From contig JAJTED010000003.1 of the NCBI GenBank assembly GCA_021300535.1, positions 1 through 64,000 on the forward strand: a stretch of 64,000 nt of DNA, written 5' to 3'. Both the position numbers and the translations under genes were made by a program. The notes beneath the pieces were generated by a model that had not been told where the DNA came from, searched no databases, and saw nothing but the letters and a program-made list of their open reading frames with translations. Origin of the DNA: Planctomycetaceae bacterium. GTDB taxonomy: Bacteria; Planctomycetota; Planctomycetia; Pirellulales; UBA1268. Below, piece by piece: positions 8,520 through 16,703 of this stretch. Positions within the stretch are counted from its first letter, which is position 1. Every line of letters begins with the position of its first letter.

Positions 8520-9092
8520 TCACTTTGCCCCAGGCCGTGTCTCGCCCAGTCGCTTCATCAGCGCGTCGTGCTCGGAGATCGCTTTGCCCAGCGAATCGTC
8601 GATGGTCTGGCAGCACGCCATTGCGGCTTTCGCATCCACGTTGTCCTCCATGCAGCAACTGCAGAGAGTCGCATGATTCCGCCTTGCTGCCGCGAGGTTG
8701 CGGTCGATGCTGTCCAGCGAGGCCAACGCCTCTTTGTCCTTCTGGGCCTCCGCCTGCCTACGCATCCAAGCGAGATGCTTCTCTGACTTCGTGATGTAAT
8801 CACCGATTTCATCAGCCGCGGCCTGCGCGATCTGTGGGCTCACGACGACAACGCCGGGCGACTCTCTGACGACTCCTTCGCCGCCGATGACCTGCCCTGG
8901 CACGGGCTGCGTGCTGCGGACGAACTCCTGGAAGGAAGCTGTCGACTCCCGGGCACCACGCATGGCGGTTCGCGCGCCACGGCCGTGAAAATCGAACCGC
9001 CCACGAGCTTTTGCGTCGGCGGACGGCTGTGCCAGCACCGTGCTGGCACACAGGGCGACAACCGCCGGAAGAAGGACGGCGAGTGACTTCAT
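8520..9092 (-). CDS. Exported hypothetical protein with two CC pairs
   Basis: 190 residues from the ATG at 9092, with a signal peptide (KSLAVLLPAVVALCASTVLA, cleaved near AQP). The second half is strongly helical: ADEIGDYITKSEKHLAWMRRQ, KDKEALASLDSIDRNLAA, then CSCCMEDNVDAKAAMACC. The cysteine pattern (CSCC and CC 13 residues apart) and flanking His/Asp could bind a metal or a haem, reminiscent of four-helix copper or iron proteins, but I recognise no family. It sits among decayed metal-linked genes (MgtA, a ferric-reductase scrap). Confidence 0.65.
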   Translation of the reverse strand: MKSLAVLLPAVVALCASTVLAQPSADAKARGRFDFHGRGARTAMRGARESTASFQEFVRSTQPVPGQVIGGEGVVRESPGVVVVSPQIAQAAADEIGDYITKSEKHLAWMRRQAEAQKDKEALASLDSIDRNLAAARRNHATLCSCCMEDNVDAKAAMACCQTIDDSLGKAISEHDALMKRLGETRPGAK

Positions 9093-9282
9093 GGACGGAA
9101 CTCCACGGTAAGGGATGGTGATCCGCGTCCATGCAGCCGTCATTTATACGGCGCACCAGACTCACCGTCGTCACTTTTCGTTTCCATGCCGCCGACCACA
9201 ACACGTTGACGACGGTGGACACCTGGGTGAGCGATACGCCTCGAGATTCCGGCCCCCAATGACGCATGCGTAGCACCGTGGC

Positions 9283-9459
9283 CGCGTCTGAGGCCAGCGC
9301 ACCCGTGTCGCCTTGGCCGTATGCGGCCAGGATCAGAAGCGGATGTGCGATCAGCGGCGCAAGGAACACCTGCCCGATCCGGTGATGAATGCGTGACAAG
9401 CCATCGAGGCCGTGTGCCTGCTCCAGCCACGTTGCCCGACTCATGACGAAAGCTGGCAA
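9283..9459 (-). pseudogene. Fragment of a ferric-reductase-like membrane oxidoreductase
   Basis: Within a longer open frame, only about 60 residues look meaningful: MSRATWLEQAHGLDGL, SRIHHRIGQVFLAPL and IAHPLLILAAYG. This matches the first haem-binding helices of ferric-reductase/FAD-oxidoreductase membrane domains, where text such as WLERxxGLDRLxRxHRxxG and LLLAHxxLI is usual. The remaining helices, FAD and NAD domains are absent. The two histidines of IHH and the one of IAHP would be the haem or structural positions. Called a remnant because nothing upstream or downstream completes it. Confidence 0.45.
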
Positions 9460-9608
9460 ATCGCCGCCGCCGACCTCGGTGCGCAGATCCGGCAACTCGA
9501 CCATCATCTGGCTGGCATGCAAAAATGGGCCGCCTGCCGCAAAGATGCCGAGACGATCGCGGCGGCCTGTTGGACAGTTCGGCACAGCGATCGCCTGGCG
9601 TGGGCGAG

Positions 9609-10331
9609 TCATGGCATTCGGGAGGACCGTTCCACTTCCCGGAAGCGGCCGATCAGCTCGGAGTGCTCACGGACGTGGATGATGTAGCCAGGGATCCTGC
9701 GGTCATGGTGCACCGCCATGAACGGCTCCCCCCAAAAACTCACGAGCGCCTCGCCCTTGCCGTCAATCGTGTCGGTCTCCGCGAGCACGAACGAGACACC
9801 TGAGTCGAGATCAGCCCAAGTGGGCGGCATTACGATTCCCCGCCCCTTGTACCTCGCAAGCGTCGCTCCGACCCGTGCGTGCCAGTGCTCGCGCTGCGAC
9901 TTGTCGAGAATGAGGCGAAACCCGGTAACGTGCGGATTGGCCAGGAATGGACGAAACATCAGGTCGCAGATCTCCTGGCTTTCGAACATTTGCGGGCAGG
10001 CGTTGAACCAGACCACTTCGCCCTGTGCGCGTTCGGCGAACTGGACGGTCGCCTGGCGAAGCCGCGCGGGGCCGATCAGATCGATCTCGGCCGGATGGGT
10101 CGTTTCCTTGATCTCCTCCAACAGCCGCACGGAGAGCTTCGATGCCTCCTCCATCGAGTTCCATCTCTCTTCGCTACGCAGGTCGCGCAGGAACAGGAGG
10201 GCGACCAAGACAAGAGTGATGACGCGAAGAATGTTGATGTCGGTGAGGTGGAGGAAGTGCAGGACGATGGCCGTGACCGCCGCGATCAGGCCTGCGATCG
10301 CCTCCCACTCGTACTTCCGTTGGCCTGCCAT
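9609..10331 (-). CDS. Membrane-anchored hypothetical protein
   Basis: 240 residues. Two N-terminal hydrophobic helices (about 10-28 and 33-48, AIAGLIAAVTAIVLHFLHL and ILRVITLVLVALLFL) are followed by a helix with many charges and a soluble alpha/beta domain containing EVVWFNACPQMFES, GFRLILDKSQREHW and FMAVHHDRRIPGYIIHVREH. The order of strands and the late HH/H-D pattern is a little like a degenerate phospholipase-D fold, but no HKD motif is seen. Function unknown. It appears to be a lone gene. Confidence 0.7.
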   Translation of the reverse strand: MAGQRKYEWEAIAGLIAAVTAIVLHFLHLTDINILRVITLVLVALLFLRDLRSEERWNSMEEASKLSVRLLEEIKETTHPAEIDLIGPARLRQATVQFAERAQGEVVWFNACPQMFESQEICDLMFRPFLANPHVTGFRLILDKSQREHWHARVGATLARYKGRGIVMPPTWADLDSGVSFVLAETDTIDGKGEALVSFWGEPFMAVHHDRRIPGYIIHVREHSELIGRFREVERSSRMP

Positions 10332-10665
10332 GGATCGATGCGTTCGCGGTTCGTCGCATCCCTACGGAGTGGCATTCTTTCCAGGGCCCGACGAGAAGGC
10401 GCATACCAGAGTCAACGGGCAGCCCAGCCCTTCTGCGACACCTGGCATCACGGACTCCTGGCCCCCGGTTCCGCAGTGGGCGTTCTGCAGCCGAGGGGCC
10501 ACTGCCGAGAAGCCACGGGCGCAGAGTGTCTCGAACGTGAAAACGGCCGGTCCATCGTGACGGAGTCGCCGAACAGCCCATGGCCTGATTGAGCCGTAAG
10601 AATCGCCAGCGAAAATCCAACATCGCGGCCGCTTTGCCGGAGCCAACGCCGTCTTGGGAGGCACC
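10332..10665. other. Gene-free stretch
   Basis: About 330 bases between divergent genes. No supported gene or repeat was seen; it should contain both promoters. Confidence 0.4.
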
Positions 10666-10863
10666 ATGAGCCCCTTTCGCTTCGACATGCTGATTCTGGC
10701 CGTGGTCATCGCTGGAGCCGCTATCGGTGGCATTTATCTGTACATGCTTGCCGTTCCTCGGAACGACGATGAGCACATGCACGATGGGCTCAGCGAGCCC
10801 GGGCACGTCAAAACCCATTTACTCAGGGCGATCGCACGACTGCGTCGAAAAAAGTTACGGTAG
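10666..10863 (+). CDS. Small single-pass membrane protein
   Basis: 65 residues from the ATG at 10666, with GGGAGG eight bases before it, which favours this over an upstream in-frame TTG. One transmembrane helix (MLILAVVIAGAAIGGIYLYML) is followed by a polar tail with HMHDG and a basic end RLRRKKLR. No family recognised. The 277 bases after it, up to the nitroreductase remnant, hold no supported gene. Confidence 0.6.
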   Translation: MSPFRFDMLILAVVIAGAAIGGIYLYMLAVPRNDDEHMHDGLSEPGHVKTHLLRAIARLRRKKLR

Positions 10864-11140
10864 CCCCCCATCTCCCGGAGCGCTGCCATGCGACGCAGGC
10901 CGTGCAGAAGGCCCGAAAGGAGTTCTGAGGCGTCAGGCTTTTTTCGTTGGCCAGCAGCGTCGAGAGCGTTGACGAGCGGACAGCCTGGGCGTGTAGCCTC
11001 CCCCCGCCTGGACACCCCGAGTAGTTCCTTCGAGCGCTGGGCGGGCATGGTGGCTGGTTCGAAGTGAGGTCAATCGCTTTCTTATTGGAAAACGACGGTA
11101 GCGCCCCTCAGTGGGCCCGGGTCCGGCCCGCAAAAGCGGC

Positions 11141-11536
11141 TCACGCGAACCGATCCTGCACCACAACCTCGGACAGGGCGAGTTGGCCGCCCTTCGGCAC
11201 GGCGGGTTTCACGGCCTTGCCAACGGCGATCATGAAGCCGATCACGTGGTCGCTCGGGAGGTTGATGATCTCGGCGACCTTCACCGGGTCGAAGCCGATC
11301 ATCGGGCAGGAGTCGTAGCCCATGGCCTTGGCCGCGAGCATGATCGTCTGCCCCGCGATTCCGCACGACCGCATCGCCTCGTCCCGCTGCAGCTGCTCCT
11401 TCCCTTCGTAGAACGGTCCCATCCAGCCCGTAACCAGTTTCTGGATCTCGGGCGCAGCGTTCCTCCAGTACCGCTCGGGCGCCTTCTTCCACGCTGCGAG
11501 GTCGGCCGTGAGCACGATCAGGAGCGTGGTCAGCGG
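11141..11536 (-). pseudogene. Nitroreductase family protein, C-terminal half only
   Basis: The frame reads LLIVLTADLAAWKKAPERYW, then FYEGKEQLQRDEAMRSCGIAGQTIMLAAKAMGYDSCPMIGFD, the characteristic C-terminal FMN-pocket half of nitroreductases, which reduce nitro or quinone compounds with NAD(P)H. A stop lies just upstream of LTTLLIVL, and the first 70 or so residues carrying the RRSxRxF flavin motif are missing. I therefore call it a truncated pseudogene, not a start-site problem. Confidence 0.75.
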
Positions 11537-11550
11537 TCACGTGGCCGGCG

Positions 11551-11634
11551 GCGGCGGCCCATGTGCCCTACTTTGTCTGGGTCTCGATCGCCACGGTGCT
11601 GCAGCTCTCGATCACGTGGATGAACCGGGCGTAG
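11551..11634 (+). pseudogene. Possible C-terminal scrap of a membrane protein
   Basis: A 27-codon open stretch ending in TAG reads AAAHVPYFVWVSIATVLQLSITWMNRA, a plausible last helix of a transporter. It abuts the truncated end of the nitroreductase remnant and has no body upstream. It may mark the deletion junction. Low confidence; it may be chance. Confidence 0.25.
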
Positions 11635-11653
11635 CGTTACAAGGAGGGAACCG

Positions 11654-11866
11654 ATGGCCGAGATCGCGCCGGGCCGCTACCGGCACTACAAGGGCAACGA
11701 ATACACGGTCCTCGGCGTCGCCCGGCACAGCGAGACATTCGAGGAACTCGTCGTCTACCGGCAGGAATACGGCGACCGCGGGCTTTGGGTCCGGCCGGCA
11801 ACGATGTTCGCCGAGACGGTCGTGGTGGACGGACAGACCGTGCCGCGTTTCCGGTTTGTCGGCTAG
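11654..11866 (+). CDS. DUF1653 family protein
   Basis: 70 residues with an excellent AAGGAGG site seven bases before the ATG. GRYRHYKGNEYTVLGVARHSE, then ELVVYRQEYGDRGLWVRPATMF and the end VPRFRFVG match the DUF1653 family almost position by position. These are small cytoplasmic beta proteins of unknown role, often standing alone as here. Confidence 0.9.
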   Translation: MAEIAPGRYRHYKGNEYTVLGVARHSETFEELVVYRQEYGDRGLWVRPATMFAETVVVDGQTVPRFRFVG

Positions 11867-12141
11867 CCGCCGGCGAGCGGCCAGCAGCGAGCCGATCGGC
11901 TCAGCAGGCGTGGATCGGCCTCCATCGAGTTCGGCAAAGCCATTCCGAACGGCCGCTCGGAGGGCCTCCTGCGACTGCAGCAGCCGCAGGCCTTCCGCGA
12001 GAACGTCGCCTTCGGGGAGATCATCTCCGTCATTCCCAGCACGAAGGCCCCTTCCTTGAGCCCCGTGCGGACGTCGTCAAACACCCAACACGAGTCGTGG
12101 AGCAGGTAGGGGTACAGCGTCAAAACACGGCGCTCGCTCAT
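11866..12141 (-). pseudogene. Small conserved protein split by a frameshift
   Basis: The ATG at 12141 opens RVLTLYPYLLHDSCWVFDD then VRTGLKEGAFVLGMTEMI, which resembles a small planctomycete family with text like LYPYRHxGTWVFDDxxxGL. At about 12025 the frame turns to nonsense, while the neighbouring frame continues with coding-like text (DLPEGDVLAEGLRLLQSQEA, then ALRAAVRNGFAELDG). One base lost or gained explains this. It is either a real frameshift or a sequencing error; the neighbouring decay favours the former. Confidence 0.5.
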
Positions 12142-12215
12142 GATAGATCTGTTCGCGGGTGCAGGTTTCCGGGGCGGCCATGGCGATGCTCCTTGTGTGT
12201 GGGATTGCGGTGCGG

Positions 12216-13457
12216 CTACGTGTTTTCGGGCTCCTGCCAATTGAGGATCAGGCTGAGCGCGGGTCCGGCAGCCATCGTCGTGGCGACGCACATCAGCACG
12301 CAGGCCACGAAGAGCCGCAGGTCGATCAGTTGCGCCTCGAAGGCCGCCGCGGCCATGACGATGCCGAGGATTCCCCGCGCATTCAGGCCGCACCCGACGG
12401 CGAGCGCTTGCCGGTTATCCATGCCCGCTAGCCTTCCCCCGATGAAGACCCCGCAGATTTTTCCCACGAACGCGACGGCCGTGATCAGCGCCACGAGCCA
12501 GGGATCGAAGCCTTCGACGAAGTCGGCACCGATCGCCATCGAGACGAAGAAGACCGGCGTGAAGACGGCAAAGGAAAAATCGCCGATGATCTCGAACGGC
12601 TGCGGGTATCTGCGATAGACCTCGGACAGCGCGATGCCGACCACGAAGGCGCCGAGGAATGAGTGCAGGCCGAGATATTCCGAACCGGCGGCTCCCAGCA
12701 GCGCCAGCAGCACGATGCAGGAGACGAGCGATGCGGGCTGCGGCAGGTTGCGGTGCGCCCACTGCAGGAGCGGGGGCAGGACGAACCTTCCCAGGAGCAG
12801 GATTCCGCCGATGAACAACGCCACGAGCCCAAGGATCGCCGCTCCCTGCCCCTGGTCGGTCGAATGCGGGGCGAACTCCGCCAGGATCACCGCGAACAGT
12901 CCCCAGCCCACGAGGTCGTCCACGAGGGTCGCCGACATGATCGTCCGGCCGATCTCGCTCTTGAAGAGCCCCATGTCCATGAGAATCCGGGCGATCACAG
13001 GATTGGCCGACAGCGAGAGAATCGATCCCATGAACAGCGCCGTCGCGAAGAGATCCTTCCGCGTGACGCCGATGACATCGGGGAAGACGTAGCACATCAG
13101 AAATCCCAGGACGAGGGGCACCAGCGTGCCGATCGTCCCCACGGAGAGGGCCTTGCGGCCGATCCGGCGGAACTCGCCGACGCTGATGTCGAGCCCGATC
13201 GTCACGATGAAGAAGAGCATGCCGACGCGGGCGATCGCGGTCCGGGCGCCCGTGATCGTGCCCGACGTCGGGAAGAGCCAGGCGTGGATGTCCGGAGCGA
13301 GCCGTCCCAGGACCGTCGGGCCCAGCAGGAGCCCGCCGGCGATTTCCCCGACGACCGCGGGGATGCCGATCCGCCGTGCCGCCTGCCCCATCACGACCGC
13401 GACAAAAAGCATCGCCGCGAGGTGCAGGGAGAGCAGGGCCCAGTCGGTCGCGGTCAC
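12216..13457 (-). CDS. CPA2-type cation:proton antiporter (Kef/NapA-like)
   Basis: 413 residues and about 12 hydrophobic helices, with no C-terminal NAD-binding (TrkA-N) domain, so it is the short NapA-like form of the CPA2 family that exchanges Na+ or K+ for H+ across the inner membrane. Markers are VVGEIAGGLLLGPTVLG near the start, LFFIVTIGLDISV, SLSANPVIARILMDMG, TLVDDLVGWGLFAVI with the ion-binding Asp pair, and GLNARGILGIVMA. The start is GTG at 13457. It is divergent from a marR gene, with a perfect palindrome between the two starts, which suggests MarR control. Confidence 0.92.
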   Translation of the reverse strand: MTATDWALLSLHLAAMLFVAVVMGQAARRIGIPAVVGEIAGGLLLGPTVLGRLAPDIHAWLFPTSGTITGARTAIARVGMLFFIVTIGLDISVGEFRRIGRKALSVGTIGTLVPLVLGFLMCYVFPDVIGVTRKDLFATALFMGSILSLSANPVIARILMDMGLFKSEIGRTIMSATLVDDLVGWGLFAVILAEFAPHSTDQGQGAAILGLVALFIGGILLLGRFVLPPLLQWAHRNLPQPASLVSCIVLLALLGAAGSEYLGLHSFLGAFVVGIALSEVYRRYPQPFEIIGDFSFAVFTPVFFVSMAIGADFVEGFDPWLVALITAVAFVGKICGVFIGGRLAGMDNRQALAVGCGLNARGILGIVMAAAAFEAQLIDLRLFVACVLMCVATTMAAGPALSLILNWQEPENT

Positions 13458-13494
13458 AGCTGCAGGCTCCGGGCGTCCGAATCGCGACCGCCAT

Positions 13495-13516
13495 AATAGT
13501 CGTTGAAACGACTATT
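13495..13516. promoter_or_regulatory. Probable MarR operator
   Basis: AATAGTCGTT and AACGACTATT form a perfect 10-bp inverted repeat with a 2-base GA spacer. It lies 38 bases from the antiporter start and 34 bases from the marR start, so one MarR dimer could control both divergent genes. Size and symmetry fit MarR sites. Confidence 0.65.
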
Positions 13517-13549
13517 GTTAAGAGGGCAGACGGCCGATAAGATAGATGC

Positions 13550-14083
13550 ATGGCGACTGCTCCCTCCTGCCGGGCCCGTCCGTCTTCTACCCCCTTCGAC
13601 TCGCTCGAGCAGGAGGCCTACCTGCAGCTCTGGCGAACCTACGACCGGCTGCGCGAGATCGACGAGCGGGTGTTTCATGCGCATGGCATCACCGCCCAGC
13701 AGTACAACGCGCTGCGCATCCTGCGTTCGGTGCGGCCTGGGTCGCTTTCGACCTCCGCGCTCGGCGCCCGGCTTGTCTCCCGCGCTGCCGACATGACGCG
13801 ATTGCTCGACAAGCTCGAAGAACGGGGATTCGTCGCGCGAAAGCGGTGCGCCGAGAACAGGCGAGTCGTTTTCGTATCGATCACGGCGGGCGGTGTGGCA
13901 GTCGTCGACAGGCTCGCGTCCGATGTCCAACGCTGCGGCAAGGATCAGTTGGGTCACCTCGAGCGGAAAACGCTGCAGGCCCTGATCGGAATTTTGCAGC
14001 AGGCCCGCGAACCGCACGAGGATCCGGCGATGGCACAGGCGTGGCCCGGAAACAGGCAATCGAAGCGGGGAGGTGAGCGATGA
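13550..14083 (+). CDS. MarR-family transcription regulator
   Basis: 177 residues. The winged helix-turn-helix spans about 35-125: HAHGITAQQYNALRILR, SLSTSALGARLVSRAADMTR (recognition helix), LLDKLEERGFVARKRCAENRR and VFVSITAGG (wing). An N-terminal extension of about 20 residues and a Pro/Arg-rich tail are not typical. Its stop overlaps the ATG of the FAD oxidoreductase (ATGA), so the two are translationally coupled and probably respond to the same ligand, perhaps a phenolic or aromatic compound. It likely binds the palindrome 34 bases upstream. Confidence 0.9.
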   Translation: MATAPSCRARPSSTPFDSLEQEAYLQLWRTYDRLREIDERVFHAHGITAQQYNALRILRSVRPGSLSTSALGARLVSRAADMTRLLDKLEERGFVARKRCAENRRVVFVSITAGGVAVVDRLASDVQRCGKDQLGHLERKTLQALIGILQQAREPHEDPAMAQAWPGNRQSKRGGER

Positions 14084-15339
14084 TCCAGCAAGCCAGTCGC
14101 GGCCTGACGCAGCCGGATGTGGTGGTGATCGGGGGCGGCCCCTCCGGTGCGACCACCGCCACGCTCGTCGCGAAGCAGGGGCACTCGGTCCTCCTGCTCG
14201 AACGGGAGCATTTTCCGCGGTACCACATCGGCGAGTCGCTGATCCCCGAGACCTTCTGGGTGCTCGAGCGTCTCGGCATGCTCGAAAAACTCCGCGGCAG
14301 CAGGTTCGTCAACAAGCACAGCGTGCAGTTCGTGTCGGAGCACGGGCGGCTGTCGGAGCCGTTTTATTTCGCCGACCACAAGCCGCACGAAAGTGCGCGA
14401 ACCTGGCAGGTGCTGCGTCAGGACTTCGACATGATGATGCTGGAGAACGCGCGGGATCATGGCGTCGAGGTCCAGGAGGGGGTCCGGGTTCTGGACGTCC
14501 TGTTCGACGCGGGGCGGGCCGTCGGAGTCCGGGCCGCCGACGAGACCGGAGCCGTCCGGGAGATCCGCTGCCGCGTGGTGGTCGATGCGGCGGGCCAGAG
14601 CTGCATGATCCAGGATCGGCTGGGCCTCCGCGAATGGGATCCCGTCCTCAAGAAGGCTGCGATCTGGACCTACTGGAAGGGCGCCCTTCGCGACAGCGGC
14701 CGGGACGAGGGGGCCACGATGGTCATGCAAACGCAGGGCAAGCAGGGCTGGTTCTGGTACATCCCGCTGCATGACGACGTGGCGAGCGTAGGTGTCGTCG
14801 CCCCGTACGACTACCTCTTCCGCGGCCGTGATACGAAGGACATCGAGAAACTTTATTTCGAAGAGGTCGGGAGGTGCCCGGGAGTACAGCCGCGGATCGC
14901 CGGGGCTGAGCGGAACGGCCCCTTTCGTGTTGCGAAGGAATATTCCTACCGCTCGCGCCAGGTGGCCGGCGACGGCTGGGTGCTCGTCGGTGACGCGTTT
15001 GGGTTTCTCGACCCGCTCTACTCGTCCGGCGTGCTCTTGGCGCTCAAGTCGGGTGCCTGTGCCGCCGACGCGATCTCCGAGGGCTTGTCGAAGGGGGACA
15101 CCTCGGCGGCCCAGCTGGGCAAGTGGGGCCCGGAGTTCATCGCGGGCATGGATCGGATGCGGAGGCTCGTCTGCGAGTTCTACGACGGGCTCAACTTCGG
15201 GCAGTTCGTCCGCAAACATTCCGACCGCAAGGGGCTCATCACCGACGTGCTGATCGGTGATCTCTTCAAGGAAGATATCGACACCCTCTGGCCGCTCATG
15301 GATGAACTGAAGGCCGAGCAGTCGGTGGCTGTGTCATAG
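14080..15339 (+). CDS. FAD-dependent oxidoreductase (geranylgeranyl reductase / halogenase-like)
   Basis: 419 residues. The N-terminal Rossmann motif VVVIGGGPSGATTATLVAK binds FAD. YHIGESLIPETFWVLERLG, followed by GWVLVGDAFGFLDPLYSSG near 305, is the signature shared by geranylgeranyl reductases and flavin-dependent halogenases. The tail resembles the former, and the halogenase lysine/WxWxIP motif is represented by GWFWYIPLHDD. Probable substrates are aromatic, isoprenoid or polyketide-like. Overlap with the MarR stop (ATGA) indicates one operon. Confidence 0.85.
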   Translation: MIQQASRGLTQPDVVVIGGGPSGATTATLVAKQGHSVLLLEREHFPRYHIGESLIPETFWVLERLGMLEKLRGSRFVNKHSVQFVSEHGRLSEPFYFADHKPHESARTWQVLRQDFDMMMLENARDHGVEVQEGVRVLDVLFDAGRAVGVRAADETGAVREIRCRVVVDAAGQSCMIQDRLGLREWDPVLKKAAIWTYWKGALRDSGRDEGATMVMQTQGKQGWFWYIPLHDDVASVGVVAPYDYLFRGRDTKDIEKLYFEEVGRCPGVQPRIAGAERNGPFRVAKEYSYRSRQVAGDGWVLVGDAFGFLDPLYSSGVLLALKSGACAADAISEGLSKGDTSAAQLGKWGPEFIAGMDRMRRLVCEFYDGLNFGQFVRKHSDRKGLITDVLIGDLFKEDIDTLWPLMDELKAEQSVAVS

Positions 15340-15449
15340 GGGCCTGGCCCACAAGGTGGGCGTCGATATACCCCACGCGATCATCCGTCGGCCTTCTGTC
15401 GAACACACTCGCATCGTCGTGCCAATCCGATAATCCGCCCATCGATATC

Positions 15450-15717
15450 GTGAAGGCGGGCGTTTCCCCAGATCGTTCATCGCGAGACGCCATCGTCACG
15501 AACGCCGACGGCTCCGTGGATCTCACGTTCGGCCCCGCGCCCCCCTGCGGCCTGCCGGAGAGCAACTGGATGAAGACACTCCCCTGCAACGGCTGGTTGA
15601 GGTTCGGCTTCGCGAACTCAAATCCTTAGAAGGTTCTGCTCCATCCGCCTCTGTGGCCCGACCCCGACCTAATTCGACCGCTCCTGGGTGCTGGCAGACA
15701 TCGAGGTGATCGAGTAG
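15450..15717 (+). pseudogene. Decayed 3' fragment of a DUF1254/DUF1214 gene
   Basis: This stretch is a nucleotide-level copy of the last 234 bases of the intact gene ending at 40362, sharing GATCGTTCATCGCGAGACGC and the end GACATCGAGGTGATCGAG. It carries an insertion of about 35 bases near 15608 with a stop, plus scattered changes. The rest of the gene is missing. It overlaps the antisense 3' end of the sulfatase-like gene. Confidence 0.85.
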
Positions 15718-16703
15718 TCGGGAATGGCCGCAGCGACCCCGGCACGACCTGCACCGTGAGGCCCGGCCGATGGCTTCTCAGCGTTCGTCTCGGGCGCCGC
15801 GTGTGGCGGAGCGTTGAGTCGGAAGATGAGCAGCGGCACCTCGAGCACCTTCTCGTGATGGATTGCATGACCATACAGCCCCTGCTCACCGAGGCATTCG
15901 CCGTGGTCGGCGGTGACGACGACCGTCGTCGGGCGGCCGCGAGCCATGAAGCACCGGAGCAGGTCAGCCATCTGTGCGTCGAGGAACTCCGCACATGCGA
16001 CCTGACGGGCCCACAGGTCTGTGTCGATCGTCGCGGTCGCGTCGTGCAGGCCCGACGCATTGAAGAGCCGACCAAGGCTCATGCGCTCGCCCTGGGGATC
16101 GGCTCCGACAGCCATGCCTTCGTGCCGGAAGGGGCTGTGGGTCTCGCCGAAGTTGGCGAACACGAAGCATGGGCGGTGGCGGGCCCGACGGGTGATTTGC
16201 TCGCGGAGCATTTCGACCTGCGTCCGGGCTCGCGTACCGGTGACGCGAAACCACTCGAAACCATCCTGCAACGGGCTGGGTCTTTTGAACCAGTCCATCG
16301 CCGCCACGCCCAGCGTCGCGTAGCCGCGGCGGCGAAACCCGTTCACGATGTTCACCGTGCCTTCCGGGAACGTCACCAGCGGCTTGACGGCAACGTTGCG
16401 ATGGGAGATCCGCCACAGCTGCTGGACGTAGCGGTTGTAGAACGGCAGGGGCTCGAACACGTGCGGCAGGAAGCCGTTGAACATGGCCTGATGCGCCGGG
16501 AGCGTGTACGTGGCCATGGCCCAGGCACGCCTCGCGGCGGCATGCCCGTCGAGCACCGGGGTTCGGGCCCGCTCGAAGGTGTCGTGGCGGCACGAATCCC
16601 AGGTGACGAGCAGGAAATCCTCGGTGTCGCCGCCGGACTGGAGCCGCCGATGCCGCCACTCGTCCCAGGTGCGGCCGATGATGCTGGTGCTGAGCCGGCT
16701 CAT
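15669..16703 (-). CDS. Sulfatase / alkaline-phosphatase superfamily hydrolase
   Basis: 344 residues from the ATG at 16703, which overlaps the methyltransferase stop (ATGA). The alkaline-phosphatase fold is shown by DFLLVTWDSCRHDTF (metal-binding Asp), ATYTLPAHQAMFNGFLPH, FVFANFGETHSPFRHEG and VVVTADHGECLGEQG (Asp-His metal pair). No C/S-X-P-X-R sulfatase active-site motif is visible, so a phosphodiesterase or sulfatase-like role is equally possible. It belongs to the glycosyltransferase-methyltransferase operon and may modify the same glycan. Its last 17 or so codons are read from the antisense strand of the DUF1254 remnant, so the C-terminus is newly made. Confidence 0.8.
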   Translation of the reverse strand: MSRLSTSIIGRTWDEWRHRRLQSGGDTEDFLLVTWDSCRHDTFERARTPVLDGHAAARRAWAMATYTLPAHQAMFNGFLPHVFEPLPFYNRYVQQLWRISHRNVAVKPLVTFPEGTVNIVNGFRRRGYATLGVAAMDWFKRPSPLQDGFEWFRVTGTRARTQVEMLREQITRRARHRPCFVFANFGETHSPFRHEGMAVGADPQGERMSLGRLFNASGLHDATATIDTDLWARQVACAEFLDAQMADLLRCFMARGRPTTVVVTADHGECLGEQGLYGHAIHHEKVLEVPLLIFRLNAPPHAAPETNAEKPSAGPHGAGRAGVAAAIPDYSITSMSASTQERSN

